A stretch of 64,000 bases of DNA, from assembly GCA_029465975.1 (NCBI GenBank), contig CM055757.1, positions 6,851,366-6,915,365 on the forward strand. Direction: 5' to 3'. The notes under the pieces were generated by a model. That model worked only from the letters and a program-made list of their open reading frames with translations, had not been told where the DNA came from and ran no database searches. Source of the stretch: Dallia pectoralis. Its lineage: Eukaryota; Chordata; Actinopteri; Esociformes; Umbridae. The position numbers and the translations under genes are program-made. Shown here one piece after another: positions 34,901 through 46,930 of this stretch. Position 1 is the stretch's first letter; the number at the start of each line of letters is the position of its first letter.

Positions 34901-37900
34901 GACCAGACCGGCCCGGAGCTCCTGGTGACAGCCGGCCGTGTGTGTGACGTGTGTGAGCAGAGTGAGCTGGGCCTGACGCCTGCGGAGCTCCAGAGACAGC
35001 AGCGGGTCTGATGGGGACAAGGCCAGGTGGGTCGTCTGCAACGCTTTCACAAGGACGGGATACAGGTCTCTGAAAACAGGACAGGGATTGATTCACGGGA
35101 GGTTTCATACAGGTACAAACAAACATTTTAGAACAGCTTGATTCGAATCCAAATGGCACAGATGTTTTCCCATGAGATGACTGAGTCTGCCAGTAGGTTA
35201 GAGTTGACGGTGATGGCTGACTCACATGTAGAGGCCGCAGGCCTGTCCGTAGCTGGCTGCCACCGCCCACAGCCAGTAGGCCTCCGTACTAACCCTCAGG
35301 GCCTCACCCGGTTCCAGCTGCAGCTCCGCGGGCTCCGGGGCCAGCAGACGAGACAGACGCTCTCGAACACCCAGAGAGTTCAGCTGGGGAACAACAGTCA
35401 GTGTGACTATTCAACATTCTACCGTGAGACCACTTTATATGCACCAAAATATTCAACTGTGCAACCTAACCTATTTAAGAGCACCAGTGGCCCTAAAACG
35501 ATTAAGAGCCAAATAAGTATACATTCACTACAGTAGTTGGCTAACTATCTTGCTTATTCAAGGAACACTGAATATATATTTTCTCTTACTAGCTGCTTAG
35601 CTTTAGTTCATGTAACGCCATCCAAAGTAGCGTTCAAAGGCACCATAACCAGGCCTTATATACAACCAGCACCACAACAACCAGAGCTGTGATGGGATTT
35701 CCTTGGCTCATAGCACTCTAGAAACTGAGAATGGTGGATGTCTCGGGCATAAACATACATCCACATGCCAGGGCACCTAGACGTAAAAAACCCCTCTAGC
35801 CACCACACTCACCAGCCTGGCACAGGCGTGTCTTCCAGCGGAGGCCAGGACATGTAGGAGCTTCACGGCGTTGGCGACGGGGACACCGTACACAGGCTGG
35901 GTGCCGGGTGAGGCGGGCACGGCCCAAGTGCAGGGCAGGAACTCCGACATCACAGTGTCCATTAGCCGCGGGCAGTCCAAGATCTGCTCAGACAGGCACA
36001 TACTGCTGACACAGCTCAGGGAAACACTGGTGTGAAGGTGCCGACTGCGGGCGAAAACTGAGAAGCGGAGATACGCCCCGGCGAGGCGTGGGAGGTTACC
36101 TGGGTGGCGGCGGACGACGAGTGTCGGGCGACTCGAATAAGGACTGCCAGCACGTCCTGGACCACCTTGGGCGATGGTCGGACCACCTCAAGAACGTAGC
36201 GAAGTCGTGGAAGCAGCTTCATCCGGAGAATCCCCTGAGACAGAAAACAATTTTCTGACAACACATCCATCACTAGTAGTATTTCCCCACTGGGTGCTGA
36301 GACACTTAAGTGCATATTTATAGGCAGTAAGTGTTGAGCGATAAAGGAGTGTTGTCATGGTTACACGGCGTGGTCCCTAATCACCTTGACAACATCATCC
36401 GCGGCCACGTAATGATCAGTCTTCTTCTCTTCCTTCTCTTCAGCTGTCTCTCTCATGACCTCCGGCAGGCCTTCGTCTTCGTCATCCTCCTCTTCCTTGG
36501 CGGTGGGAAGCAGAGGAAATGAGGCCAGCCCGTGTAACCACGATAGGGTGGAATCCAGACACTCCTGGGACATGACAGACACACACACACACACACACAG
36601 AGGGGGTTTTAACCATGTGCTTACAAACATACAGAACCAAAGGATGGATCCTCTTAAGTTCTCCTACTTCATCGTCTGAGGGCACCAGGAGAGCTCGTAG
36701 AGCATGCACAGCAGCAGCCATCACCCCCTCCACACTGTCGTCCAGTGAGAAGCGCAGCAGGAAGAGAAGGCCGGCATCCAGCAGAGTGGACACCACGCTG
36801 CCCTGAAGGACGGCCACAAACTCCCCTGCTCGAGCCTAGAAGAACAACAAGAGGAGGTGCAGGAGTAACAAAAGGAGGGGCAGGAGTAACAAGAGGAGGT
36901 GCAGGAGTAACAAGAGGAGGGGCAGGAGTAACAAGAGGAGGGGCGGGAGTAACAAGTGGAGGGGCGGGAGTAACAAGTGGAGGGGCGGGAGTAACAAGTG
37001 GAGGGGGGAGGAGGGGCGGGAGTAACAAGTGGAGGGGCGGGAGTAACAAGAGGAGGGGCGGGAGTAACAAGTGGAGGGGCGGGAGTAACAAGTGGAGGGG
37101 CGGGAGTAACAAGAGGAGGGGCGGGAGTAACAAGTGGAGGGGCGGGAGTAACAAGTGGAGGGGCGGGAGTAACAAGAGGAGGGGCGGGAGTAACAAGAGG
37201 AGGGGCGGGAGTAACAAGAGGAGGGGCGGGAGTAACAAGTGGAGGGGCGGGAGTAACAAGTGGAGGGGCGGGAGTAACAAGTGGAGGGGCAGGAGTAACA
37301 AGAGGAGGGGCAGGAGTAACAAGTGGAGGGGCAGGAGTAACAAGTGGAGGGGCAGGAGTAACAAGTGGAGGGGCAGGAGTAACAAGTGGAGGGGCAGGAG
37401 TAACAAGTGGAGGGGCAGGAGTAACAAGTGGAGGGGCAGGAGTAACAAGAGGAGGGGCAGGAGTAACAAGAGGAGGGGCAGGAGTAACAAGAGGAGGGGC
37501 AGGAGTAACAAGAGGAGGGGCAGGAGTAACAAGAGGAGGAGCAGGAGTAACAAGAGGAGGGGCAGGAGTAACAAGAGGAGGGGCGGGAGGAACAAGAGGA
37601 GGGGGGGAGGAACAAGAGGAGGGGCGGGAGTAACAAGAGGAGGGGCGGGAGTAACAAGTGGAGGGGGGGAGTAACAAGAGGAGGGGGGGCGGGAGTAACA
37701 AGTGGAGGGGCGGGAGTAACAAGAGGAAGGGCAGGAGTAACAAGTGGAGGGGCAGGAGTAACAAGTGGAGGAGCAAGAGTAACAAGAGGAGGAGCAAGAG
37801 TAACAAGAGGGGCAGGAGTAACAAGAGGAGGGGCAGGAGGAGGAACAGGAGGCGGAAAATAAGGAGCAGGAGGAACAGTAGGAGACAAAGGAGAAGGAGC

Positions 37901-40900
37901 ATAAGGAGGAAAGAGGAAGAGCAGAAGGAGGAACAGGAACAGAAGGAGGAAAGAGGAAGAGCAGAAGGAGGAACAGGAACAGAAGGAGGAAAGAGGAAGA
38001 GCAGAAGGAGGAACAGGAACAGAAGGTGGAAAGAGGAAGAGCAGAAGGAGGAACAGGAACAGAAGGAGGAAAGAGGAAGAGCAGAAGGAGGAACAGGAAC
38101 AGAAGGAGGAAAGAGGAAGAGCAGAAGGAGGAACAGGAACAGAAGGAGGAAAGAGGAAGAGCAGAAGGAGGAACAGGAACAGAAGGAGGAAAGAGGAAGA
38201 GCAGAAGGAGGAACAGGAACAGAAGGAGGAAAGAGGAAGAGCAGAAGGAGGAACAGAAGGAGGAAAGAGGAAGAGCAGAAGGAGGAACAGAAGGAGGAAA
38301 GTGGAAGAGCAGAAGGAGGAACAGGAACAGAAGGAGGAACAGGAGGAAAAGCAGGAGTACAAAGACAGGTCGTTAATGACAACCACAGCGACTACATCAA
38401 CCAACTGTCTGAATGGTTCCACATGATCCAACGGGTGACAGGCAGAACCTTGGTTAGGATGTTGGCCAGAGTGCTGAGGGCTAGACTGCGCTGCTGGACC
38501 AGTTGACTTCGAGACAGGAGGAACAGCTCCTGCAAGGAGTAACCAGCCAACTGGATATGGGAGAGAGCACAGAAAAATCAACATGCACCTTTCACAGGCA
38601 AAACAACCAGCAGAATGTGTCTGTGTGTGCGTGTGTTAGTAAGTGCAAGTGCTCTATTCTGACCTCAGGCTCGTCTCCATGGTGATGCAGGCCAAGGTGC
38701 GTGGGCAGGTCCTCCGTGGGCGGGATCAGGGTCCCTGAGAAGTCGAAACGAGCCTGCATGGCCTGGCAACACAAGGACACGCGGTGATGTGTATTCAGTA
38801 GATGAACACCTCGCTGTATCTCCTCGCTATTAAACAGAAGCGAATACCCTCTTGGTTCCTTTCCTCTTGGGAGCAGGCAGATCACTGATCCACTCCAGCT
38901 TCTCTGGCTCCAACTTGTCCATGTGCACCCAGTCCTTCTGAGGCTTGACGGGCAGGTCTTTCTCTGAGGAGACACAAGGAAGTAATGCACCGTCATTACA
39001 CCAATTAGCACTGTATGGAAAGTGCGTCACAATGCTACGGACCTGAAAGTGCAATTGTAACCCAAACGGGCCCAATCTAGGTCCACACCCATAGGTGACC
39101 TTTAAGGTTTTACCCCGTACTACATTTTCTCTCTAACCCGTGTCCTGGAGAAAAAAAGATGAGTGATAGCAATCCCTAACGCTGTAAGAGTATGTTCCGG
39201 CAACAGACTCCCGTTTCTGCTCCATGTTCATACTCTGTCTCTGGCATTACCTCATTACACAAAGTAAATCAGTAAAATCAATGTTCGGCCCTGGTATTCC
39301 AGGCAGAGATTCAAGGCTGCTGTTTTCAGCGCCACAGAATTACTTATGCAATTAGTTGCACGGACAGCGGAAAGCGTTGGCAGACGTCCATGTGCGCTGG
39401 GACTGACTGAGGCAGGCTCCCCTGCTCGTTAATAATGGAGGAACATTACACTGCAAAAATGCCTCTCACCTTTCATTGGTTTTTGGGGAACGGCTTCTTC
39501 CTCATCTTCCTCGCCCTCCATCTCTACATCTACAGGATCTTGCACCGGCTTCTCTGTATTTATCCCTGTGATGACGAATTCTCTGGCCTCCAGGGACTTA
39601 GAAGTGAGACCTCCTGTTGCCTTACGAGACCTCACAAAGTCAACAAGTCTGGGATCTAACGAGAAAAAGTGCAACGTATGATTAGAGGTTTAACCGGCAC
39701 ACAAAATAGTGTTACTCATCATCGCTGGAGAAACTATAAGGTCTGCCTACCGAGCTGAGCCAGCAGCCTCGCCTGCTCCTCCCGGACCTCGTCCTCGGAC
39801 ATGGCCTGGATTTTGGACTGGTTCTCCTGATGGATCTTCAGTGTCTCCCCCATACTGTCTGACCCGCCCAGTCCCTGTCCAGACACCAGTCTAGGGCCTG
39901 CCATCGCACTGAATCCTGGAAAAAGGACAGTGCTGTTTTTCCAAACAGAACAATTAACTATCAACAGGTTTGAGTTGCGAGTGACGCAAAAAAAAAAAAG
40001 GAAATCTTACAGAGCATGCGAAGCAGATATCCGATACAGTCGGAAATACGGTCTCTCAAACTTCACAACAACAATTGGTACCACGCTGGTGACTTACTGT
40101 CAAGTCTTGAGGAAGCTTCATTCATCTCCACAGAGTTCTCTGGAAAAGGGTTCACAACGTTGGGTCCCGGAGGTTGACCCATGGATCCTGGCGCACACTG
40201 CAAAGGAGTCTTCTCCTCCATTATTCTCTGTGCTGCAATCTGTCGAGCAAAAATGCTCCTCTTTCCACCGGTAGTTGATACCTAATGGAACAATGTTTTT
40301 CTTAAGATAGGGGCAGGGGGGGGTTAACACACAGTAGGCTGGATTCAAACCCAAGGCCACACTGTGTGCATGTACAGAATCAGTGGATTTAATTGCTGAA
40401 AGTCACAGGCCAGAAAACAGAGCAGTTTAGAGTCAATATCGGTTTGTGTGTCTGTGTGTGTGGGTGGGTGGGTGTGTGTTCAGACCTACTGACGAATCAT
40501 ACTGGTTGAACTACACACTTTTTTTGTGCAGTTGACTAAAGCATCTTATCTCTGTGAACGCTGTCATCTCTTTAGCTCTTACACAACAAATCCCGAACTG
40601 GTTTTTTTAAAACATCAGAATAGGTGTCAACATTCACAGATCGGCAGAATATGGCATTTCAGCTCCTACCGGGCTCTCCATCTCAGGCCGGCGGAAAACT
40701 TTAGGAAATGCCAGGCCGGTAAACGCCGGTAAGGACACGGGAGTAGCGCTTGTGTCTCTCTCCTAGGGATAGAGAAGAAGATAGGGAGTTTTTAGGACAC
40801 ACAAACAGGTAGCATTCATTCCGCTGATTATTTTGCAAACCGAGTGTAATCTCCGCAAAAAACTTTTCCATTTGACGGACTTGGGTAAGTACCAGCCAGT

Positions 40901-41713
40901 TTCACTACGTTTGCTTCTGTCTTAAATAAGGTGTGTCGTCAGTGTGAATGAACCCCAGAACAGTGTGTGTGGCTCGGTAGAAACTGATAGAAAGATAGGA
41001 AGTGACGCTCACAATAATCTTAGAGAGAACAGCACTGATGTGAGTGTCATGTCTGTCCAGCATCTCCTCAGGGTCCTCATCCTCGAAGCGAACACGCTCG
41101 CCTCTCAGACGACACTTTTTGGGAGGGGCAGGAGTCAGAGTGGGGAGATCATCCGGAAGATCTGAAGAAAGATGTACAGGATCACCTCGTTAGCAATGTG
41201 TTTAGCCTCCCACCATCACCTCGTTAGCATTGGGTTTAGCCTCCCACCATCACCTCATTGGGTTTAGCCTCCCACCATCACCTCGTTAGCATTGGGTTTA
41301 GCCTCCCACCATCACCTCGTTAGCATTGGGTTTAGCCTCCCACCATCACCTCATTGGGTTTAGCCTCCCACCATCACCTCGTTAGCATTGGGTTTAGCCT
41401 CCCACCATCACCTCGTTAGCATTGGGTTTAGCCTCCCACCATCACCTCGTTAGCATTGGGTTTAGCCTCCCACCATCACCTCGTTAGCATTGGCTTTAGA
41501 CTCCCACCATCATTTATTCAACAGACTGTGCCAATATGAACCTTGGATTGTGACCACATCTCTCTGGTCTCCTTCAACCCCGTCTGAGCGCCCTGCCCTC
41601 TTGTCCGGCCGTCTGACCACATTGACTGTGGACGGGGTCCCAGAGTTCAGGAACTTCTCCTGCTCTCGTAGGATGTCAGCCTCCGAGTCAGTGGGCTTGG
41701 GACGTTTTATCAT
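28978..41713 (-). CDS. rpap1: RNA polymerase II-associated protein 1
   Basis: RPAP1 helps assemble RNA polymerase II and bring it into the nucleus. I assembled 24 coding exons on consensus splice sites with matching phases: 41713-41542, 41161-41013, 40762-40670, 40281-40098, 39915-39751, 39655-39470, 38963-38848, 38762-38664, 38550-38449, 36835-36668, 36564-36385, 36234-36100, 35983-35813, 35383-35226, 35069-34899, 34786-34591, 34404-34295, 34080-33885, 33574-33437, 33048-32906, 31531-30760, 30599-30423, 30219-30163 and 29127-28978. They total 4188 bp, 1395 residues against about 1393 in human. The N-terminal RPAP1_N segment is at about residues 200-265 (exons at 39.9-39.5 kb). The RPAP1_C segment with DLPTHLGLHHHG is at about 356-420 (exons at 38.8-38.4 kb). 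An acidic linker follows near 500-530, then helical HEAT-like sequence to the end (LRYVLEV, SFGDRLFG, CPVLY). No lesion was seen. Four introns are filled largely by minisatellites. AATAAA on the minus strand is at 28818-28823. Confidence 0.97.
29139..29513. repeat. 18-bp G-rich minisatellite in the last rpap1 intron
   Basis: About 21 copies of GGGCAGGGGTCAAAAGAG, nearly identical. The G-rich strand is the plus strand, which is the template for rpap1. Spacing of the G-runs (3, 4, 3, 4 with loops of 2 and 8) allows G-quadruplexes. Confidence 0.95.
29514..30086. repeat. 20-bp minisatellite in the last rpap1 intron
   Basis: About 29 copies of ATGCCAGGGGAGGGCAGGAG, with variants GAGAGCAGGAA at the left and AGAGGGTGGCA interspersed. 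It abuts the 18-bp array, shares the AGGGCAGG core and was probably derived from it. Together the two arrays fill about 90 percent of the 1035-bp intron. Confidence 0.95.
30288..30420. repeat. 37-bp minisatellite in an rpap1 intron (about 3.5 units)
   Basis: The unit CCACACACACAGGACCCGAC plus CAGACCACCAACATGTT fills most of the 203-bp intron between the exons at 30599-30423 and 30219-30163, ending next to the splice donor. Confidence 0.9.
31532..32445. other. rpap1 intron sequence without repeats
   Basis: The upstream part of the intron between 32906 and 31531. AT-rich; nothing recognised. Confidence 0.6.
32446..32860. repeat. 56-bp minisatellite in an rpap1 intron (7 units)
   Basis: Units starting ACCTCGTACACATCATCACT repeat every 56 bp from 32446 (32502, 32558, 32614, 32670, 32726, 32782), with a partial copy at 32838. 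The only differences are single bases at one site (CCTTATC, CCGTATC, CCATATC). Confidence 0.95.
33146..33275. repeat. 24-bp short tandem repeat in an rpap1 intron
   Basis: About five copies of GTAAGACAACCTGTGTCTGA plus TCCA, with decayed edges. It lies in the intron between the exons at 33574-33437 and 33048-32906. Confidence 0.85.
36840..37835. repeat. 21-bp purine-rich minisatellite in an rpap1 intron (about 45 units)
   Basis: GGGGCGGGAGTAACAAGAGGA and close variants (GGGGCAGGAG, AAGTGGA) run for about 1 kb. Almost every unit is 21 bp, so all six frames tend to stay open. The plus strand is G-rich and is the rpap1 template strand. The array starts five bases past the splice acceptor of the exon at 36835. 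Confidence 0.95.
37836..38345. repeat. 40-bp AG-rich minisatellite in the same rpap1 intron (about 9-10 units)
   Basis: The unit AGAAGGAGGAAAGAGGAAGA plus GCAGAAGGAGGAACAGGAAC repeats directly after the 21-bp array and shares the GGAGGAACA core. It is almost pure purine on the plus strand, so it could form intramolecular triplexes. The two arrays occupy nearly all of the 1.6-kb intron. Confidence 0.95.
41173..41510. repeat. 34-bp minisatellite in an early rpap1 intron
   Basis: The unit CACCTCGTTAGCATTGGGTT plus TAGCCTCCCACCAT repeats about nine times. Two copies lack the 10-bp GTTAGCATTG-type block. It fills most of the intron between coding exons 1 and 2. Confidence 0.92.
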
Positions 41714-42480
41714 CGTCCTACAAATTATAGGGAAATGTAAGACAAGGAGGTTGACTTTGGTACACATTGGTGGACACAATAATGCAAAGTTGCAATGTAA
41801 AGTTGCAAAAATATATATATTTCTCAGACTGGCCAATAAAAAACTAAGATTAAATTGGGCAATGAAACACATACACTGGGAAGTGGAAGAACACTGACTG
41901 GTAGTTTGATGACACTATATATTTAATTGCATTGAGAATATGGTTGCAGTAGCAAGTGTGTATGCATTTTCTAAAAGACAAGCCCATAAATTGGGTAGAT
42001 CTGGATGTTCAAAAAGTCGGTTTTAATAGCCCATCTAGTCTTTCTGTTGAGTAATCTAGAGTTTTGCATTGCTTAATTACAAGCACACCTACACATTATG
42101 TCTGGTCTAAAACAACTCTCCTACAGCGTGGACGCAATTTTAATTCCAATTTACAGTGGAAGCACATTTGAAACATTGTTTTAGTTAACTAGGCAATAAG
42201 AAACAGTATTAGTCGCACAGCTAGATAACCAAATAACGTGACTATCAAGTTGTATATTATTAATAATAATAATCTAGTCGGAGCATTTCCGGCCGTGATG
42301 TTACAGAAGTAAGATTAGATCAATGTATGGCACTAATTCACCTGCAACAAGGAATCCTCTGCAATCAATATTTAGAAACTATGTACACAACGTGCGAACC
42401 GAACAAAAAACGAAGTAGAACGGTTGTAACTTCCTGTGACGTCAGTGACGTATTTCACAGACGTATTTCAAAATAAAGGT
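41714..42480 (-). promoter_or_regulatory. rpap1: rpap1 5' region: UTR exon and promoter
   Basis: The coding exon begins four bases upstream of the ATG with an AG acceptor, so there must be a separate 5' UTR exon. A good donor (GCAG followed by GTGAATT on the minus strand) is at 42342/42341, which would end such an exon. About 95 bp further upstream is a consensus CRE. Confidence 0.55.
42437..42444. promoter_or_regulatory. CRE/ATF palindrome next to an ETS motif
   Basis: TGACGTCA, preceded on the plus strand by ACTTCCTG, the complement of an ETS core. It sits where the rpap1 promoter is expected. Such ETS-CRE pairs are typical of housekeeping promoters. Function is inferred. Confidence 0.6.
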
Positions 42481-43544
42481 TTTCACAACGGTCAAAATAA
42501 AATATATATCGCGATCGGCTATGAATTGCCCACAAAAAAGTACATTGAAAAGTGACCTCATCGAGCATAACAAAAAAGGAACAAAAATGAAAACAGTTTT
42601 TCTGCCTGTTGTATTGCATAATCGATGGGCTTAGCAAATCGACTAAGAATATTATTTGCGAGTGAAATGTTGGAAAAATTGGCTATTGATAATGTTGAAG
42701 AGGAGAATAAGATACAAAATTAATCAATGTGTCAGTGTCACAAAGTTGGCTTCTTGTCATGTGCGCTACGTGTATAAAAAAATCCCAGTTTTTAACGTGT
42801 GGCTGTATGGCTGCAGAAAAGAGGGGTGCCGAATAGCTTTCTAGTCTGGTTTGTGGGGTAACCGTCCTGTTTACATTCTCTGGGACGACATACGCTGATG
42901 ATGCGATATAGTACGCATGCATGATTTTTGTTTACATTTTTTGTGATGCTTTTAAAAAATATATATTTTAACAAAAATATATTATGAAGAAAATAAATGC
43001 ATTTGAAATAAATAAATACAGAAATATATGATCATGAAAATGAATAAAATTAATGTTGATTAATGCATTTAAATTGAACTTATCAACATATTTATATGTA
43101 TAAATATATTAATTGATACAAATTCATTTATTTATTTCTCATTTTGTCAGGTTTGGTCCTCCATATTTGGCAAATGAAACCCCATGACATAATTTTTTCA
43201 AGTTACAACGTAGCCTGCATACGGCAATTTTCAGTTAGTAATTTTACAGTGAATCCGAATTTTTATTTTTCGACTGTTAATGCGCGCACATGTGACTGCG
43301 TTTTAACGAGGCAGTGGGTCGGGGGTTTCACATGTCTTTTTCACCCCGGCATGTGAATGTATCCGCAAGCCTCTGCGGTCAAATCGTCCCCGCCCCCCGG
43401 GTTCAACGATGGGATCTCTCGAAAAGCGGGGTCCCCGTTCGCCTTGGCTCCAGTCTAGATTCCCCGGTGCTCTACAGGGACAAGGGAAGAGAGGAATAGC
43501 CTAAGAGGAGCTTAGACTTGATTCTGCCATGTCCAGACAGCAGC

Positions 43545-44849
43545 ATGTTCTCCCTCGATTTGGAAACTGACACCACTGCGGAGGACACAGCACACATCAC
43601 CCCCAATGATGAAGAGGGTGGACCGGCCAGCGTGGATGTACTCGAGGAGGTGAGTTACCCCATACTATGAATTCGTCCGTAAAAAGCCCATACTGGTCTT
43701 GGTTTTTTATTTATAATTATTTTAAATATCCATGATAGCTTTGTAGGGCAGGCCTGTTAGTAAGCCTGTTTTAAGTGAAAACGTAACTTCATTGGTGCAA
43801 ACAAGTGCAGCCCACTGCTTCGCAAAGGCACACAATCAATACCTGTGGGCCAAAACATGTATATCAAATTGAGTGTGGCTTGTCATGTCCTTTTTAAATG
43901 CCCTGCATTGATGATTGAAAAAGCCCTCTGAGTGCAATCCTGTGTTTGTTCACTGCAGTCTGAAGATGACATTCCAACTGATCAACGACTGCAAACGACT
44001 ATTTTATACAAATATATTATATGAATAATAAAATATGATATGTGATATTTTTCATAGCATAATGGGACCTCTGTGCCATCCAGGCCTTAACATTATCTCA
44101 ACTGAAACATCCCTTATGTGTGGCGAATGGAAGAAATGTATGTTTCCCAAAAATATAACAGGCAGAGCCTTACGTTAAAGTATGCAGGTCTGACTACCTG
44201 CATTTTGGACCCTTTAACAATGTCCTCAAAATGCCAGTGTTACCCCCCTATGTCAGGCTGCAATTACATTGATAACTGGGTCATTAATTGTCTGCAGCCT
44301 ACTGTAAAATATAACATCTAGGGGAGACCTAAACATTTTGAAAGGAGCGGTTCCTACTTTAAACCTATGTGCCCAGATGTCCTAGTCTATGATATTGGAT
44401 ATTGTGTTAGCCTTTATGGGGCCACTCTCTAAAAACAACCATTTTTACCATGCCATTTCTGTATGGCACATTAGTTTGCAAGCAAATTCCCCAGTAGAAG
44501 TAACACGTTGAATTTGACTCACGAGTCGGCGTTGACTCTCCGAATGAGTTGTCCGTTGACCACGTGTCATTTAAGGAGATGGTTCATGCATGAAGCAACG
44601 CTTGTTATCAGAGGAGAAAAAGACCAGAATGGCGCTTCTACAATGTTGTCAGAGTTTAGTATGATTAACAACGCTGATTAACCACTCCTGGTTAGTTGTC
44701 TCATTGTACTGGAACGAATTAGAGCAGCTCAGAGAATGCCTTCAGTTCTGAAGTGGTCAGCACAGACCCAGGTCACTCCACTATGCACACTTGACACTCA
44801 GCGTTGTGTGTGTATAAAAATGTGTGCACAGTGAGTAATTCAACTACCA

Positions 44850-44896
<47 letters not shown>

Positions 44897-46930
44897 GTAT
44901 TGTGTAGAAGGGCACTGTTTGTTTAAGCAGCATGATGATGTAATAGGTGATTCCTCTGGAAAGTCTCTGGAGAGATTGGGAATACAAATGTCCTGTTGGA
45001 CAGGGTGCATCTTCACCTATATAGTAAGAAGGTGGAGACGGTTAGCAGAAACAGAAAGAGGAGTGGAAAATACAGTGTTGAGGAAAGCAGATGAATCGCA
45101 AAGCCAACTTTGTAAAGCAGCTCTCGTTCAAAACAGGCAGCACATCGAATTGATGCATCTGGCTTGGCGTCACAAACACAGTTGTATTCTTCTTAGAGAT
45201 TCCTTCGGGAATTCTGTTGGTGCTTCAAACTGTTTCTTCTGCTATAAATAACGTGTAAATGTTCTTAAAAGCAGCTCCATATCATCCTATACAACTATGT
45301 CCTAAGTTAGAGTAAGCTCTGTATGCTTTTCTCGCTGACACGTCTCTTCCTCTATCGCTCCATCTTTTCGCAGCAGCGGCCCGTGAGACAGTCCCTCAGC
45401 TCCTGCGTGTGCCGGGAGTCTCACTGGCGCTGCCTCCTGCTCTCCCTGCTCATGTACAGCTGCCTGGGCGCCGTGGCATGGTGCCAGCTCACCCGGGTCA
45501 CCAAGCTCAGCTTCGATTCGTCCATCACCTCCCTGACGGCCCCGATATCCTCCATCAGGGGGGCGGGCGTGGGCGGCCGCTCCATGATCTACCACGACAG
45601 CCCCTGCTCCGACGGCTACGTGTACATCCCTCTGGCCTTTCTGCTCATGCTCTACGCCGTCTACCTGGTCGAGTGCTGGCACTGCCAGGCTCGCAGTGAG
45701 CTCCAGTGTAAGGCCGACGTGGACAGCGTGTACGAGCGGGTCTCGCGGATGCAAGAGGCCCGGCCGTGCGTTTGGTGGAAGGCCATCAGTTACCATTTTG
45801 TTCGGCGGACCCGACAGGTGACCCGCTACCGGAACGGCGACGCCTACACCACCAATCAGGTGTACCACGAGCGGGTGAACACGCACGTGGGCGAGGGGGA
45901 GTTCGACTACAGCCGCTGTGGCGTGCGCGACGTCTCGCGGAACCTGCGGGGACTGGAGGGCCACCCGGCGACGAGACTCTGCTTCACCAAGTGTTTCAGT
46001 TTCGCGTTGTCCGCACCGGAGAACAATTACCTCAACCAGCGGGCCCGGTTCTTCTCGGAGATCGAGGGCCTGGACGACTACATGGAGGCCCGGGAAGGGA
46101 TGCAACTGAAGAATGTGGACTTTAAAGAGCACCTGATAGCCTACGTGGACCCAGACCGGTTGCCGTGGTACACCTCCCAGATGGCCTTCTGGTGCGCTGC
46201 TCTGCTCATGCTGTCCTGGCCCCTGAGGGTGCTCGCGGAGTACCGCACGGCCTTCGTCCACTACCATGTTGAGAAGCTCTTCGGGCTGGAGTACAGCCTC
46301 AGCAGCCCCTCCCCGGCAGAGGAGGAGTTTCCCATCATCGGGAGTGGTCTTCCCCGAGTAGACACCGTGGACAGCACTGAGCTGGAGTGGCACATCCACT
46401 CAAACCGCCGGCTAATCCCCAGCTACTCGGAGGCCATGCTGATTAACCCGGCGGCTCGGGACTCCGGCACCGCAGACGACACCAGGTCCTCTGACTGCTT
46501 CCTGCTGGACAACGGCGCGGCCCGGAGCTACGGCGCGCTGGTGCGGGACTGCGAGCACTGCTCCCAGCTCCGGGCCGCGCAGGGACACAGACGGGCCACC
46601 ACCAGCTCCAGCTGCTCGTCCATCTTCTCTCGTCGCGCCTTCCACTCGCGGCACTCCCTCGACGCCTCCCACTTCTCCCTGTGCCGCGCGTACGGCTCTC
46701 GGCGCACCGTAGGCCTGTGGGGGAGCCGCAGCAGCGCGCTGACCGACCGCTGCCGCTCGTACTCCAGCCGGCTGGGCCTCGACGAGAGCCCGCCCACCTA
46801 CCGGGACGCCCGCTTCTTCCCAGTCCTTATCGTCCACCGCCCCGAGGGCTGCGCCGGTGGCGGCTCAACCGCAGAGGCACAGCGCTACTATGTGCGCCGG
46901 CGGTCCAGTTGCCTGGAGACGTCACTCTGA
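43545..46930 (+). CDS. tmem151b: Transmembrane protein 151 family (TMEM151B-like)
   Basis: Two coding exons, 43545-43649 and 45374-46930, join in phase 0 after GAG to give 553 residues, close to TMEM151B (about 566 in human) and longer than TMEM151A. The second exon starts QRPVRQS and SHWRCLLLSLLMY, the family signature. Hydrophobic segments lie at about residues 55-75, 117-136 and 305-325. Between the second and third is a conserved cysteine-containing domain with YRNGDAYTTNQVYHERVNTH. The C-terminal 200 residues are serine/arginine-rich and less constrained. The start at 43545 is chosen because the upstream ATG at 43530 runs into a stop. A GC-rich 5' region lies at 43310-43450. TMEM151 proteins are membrane proteins of mostly neural expression with unclear biochemistry. 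The a/b paralogue assignment is by length and similarity only. The gene is head to head with rpap1. Confidence 0.92.
44853..44895. repeat. GT microsatellite in the tmem151 intron
   Basis: About 21 GT dinucleotides, otherwise unremarkable intron sequence on both sides. Confidence 0.95.

Noticed and set aside
36669..38584. Leucine/proline/serine-rich frames of 300-580 codons on both strands
   Set aside because: They come from the 21-bp and 40-bp intronic arrays of rpap1. Only the edges overlap true rpap1 exons.
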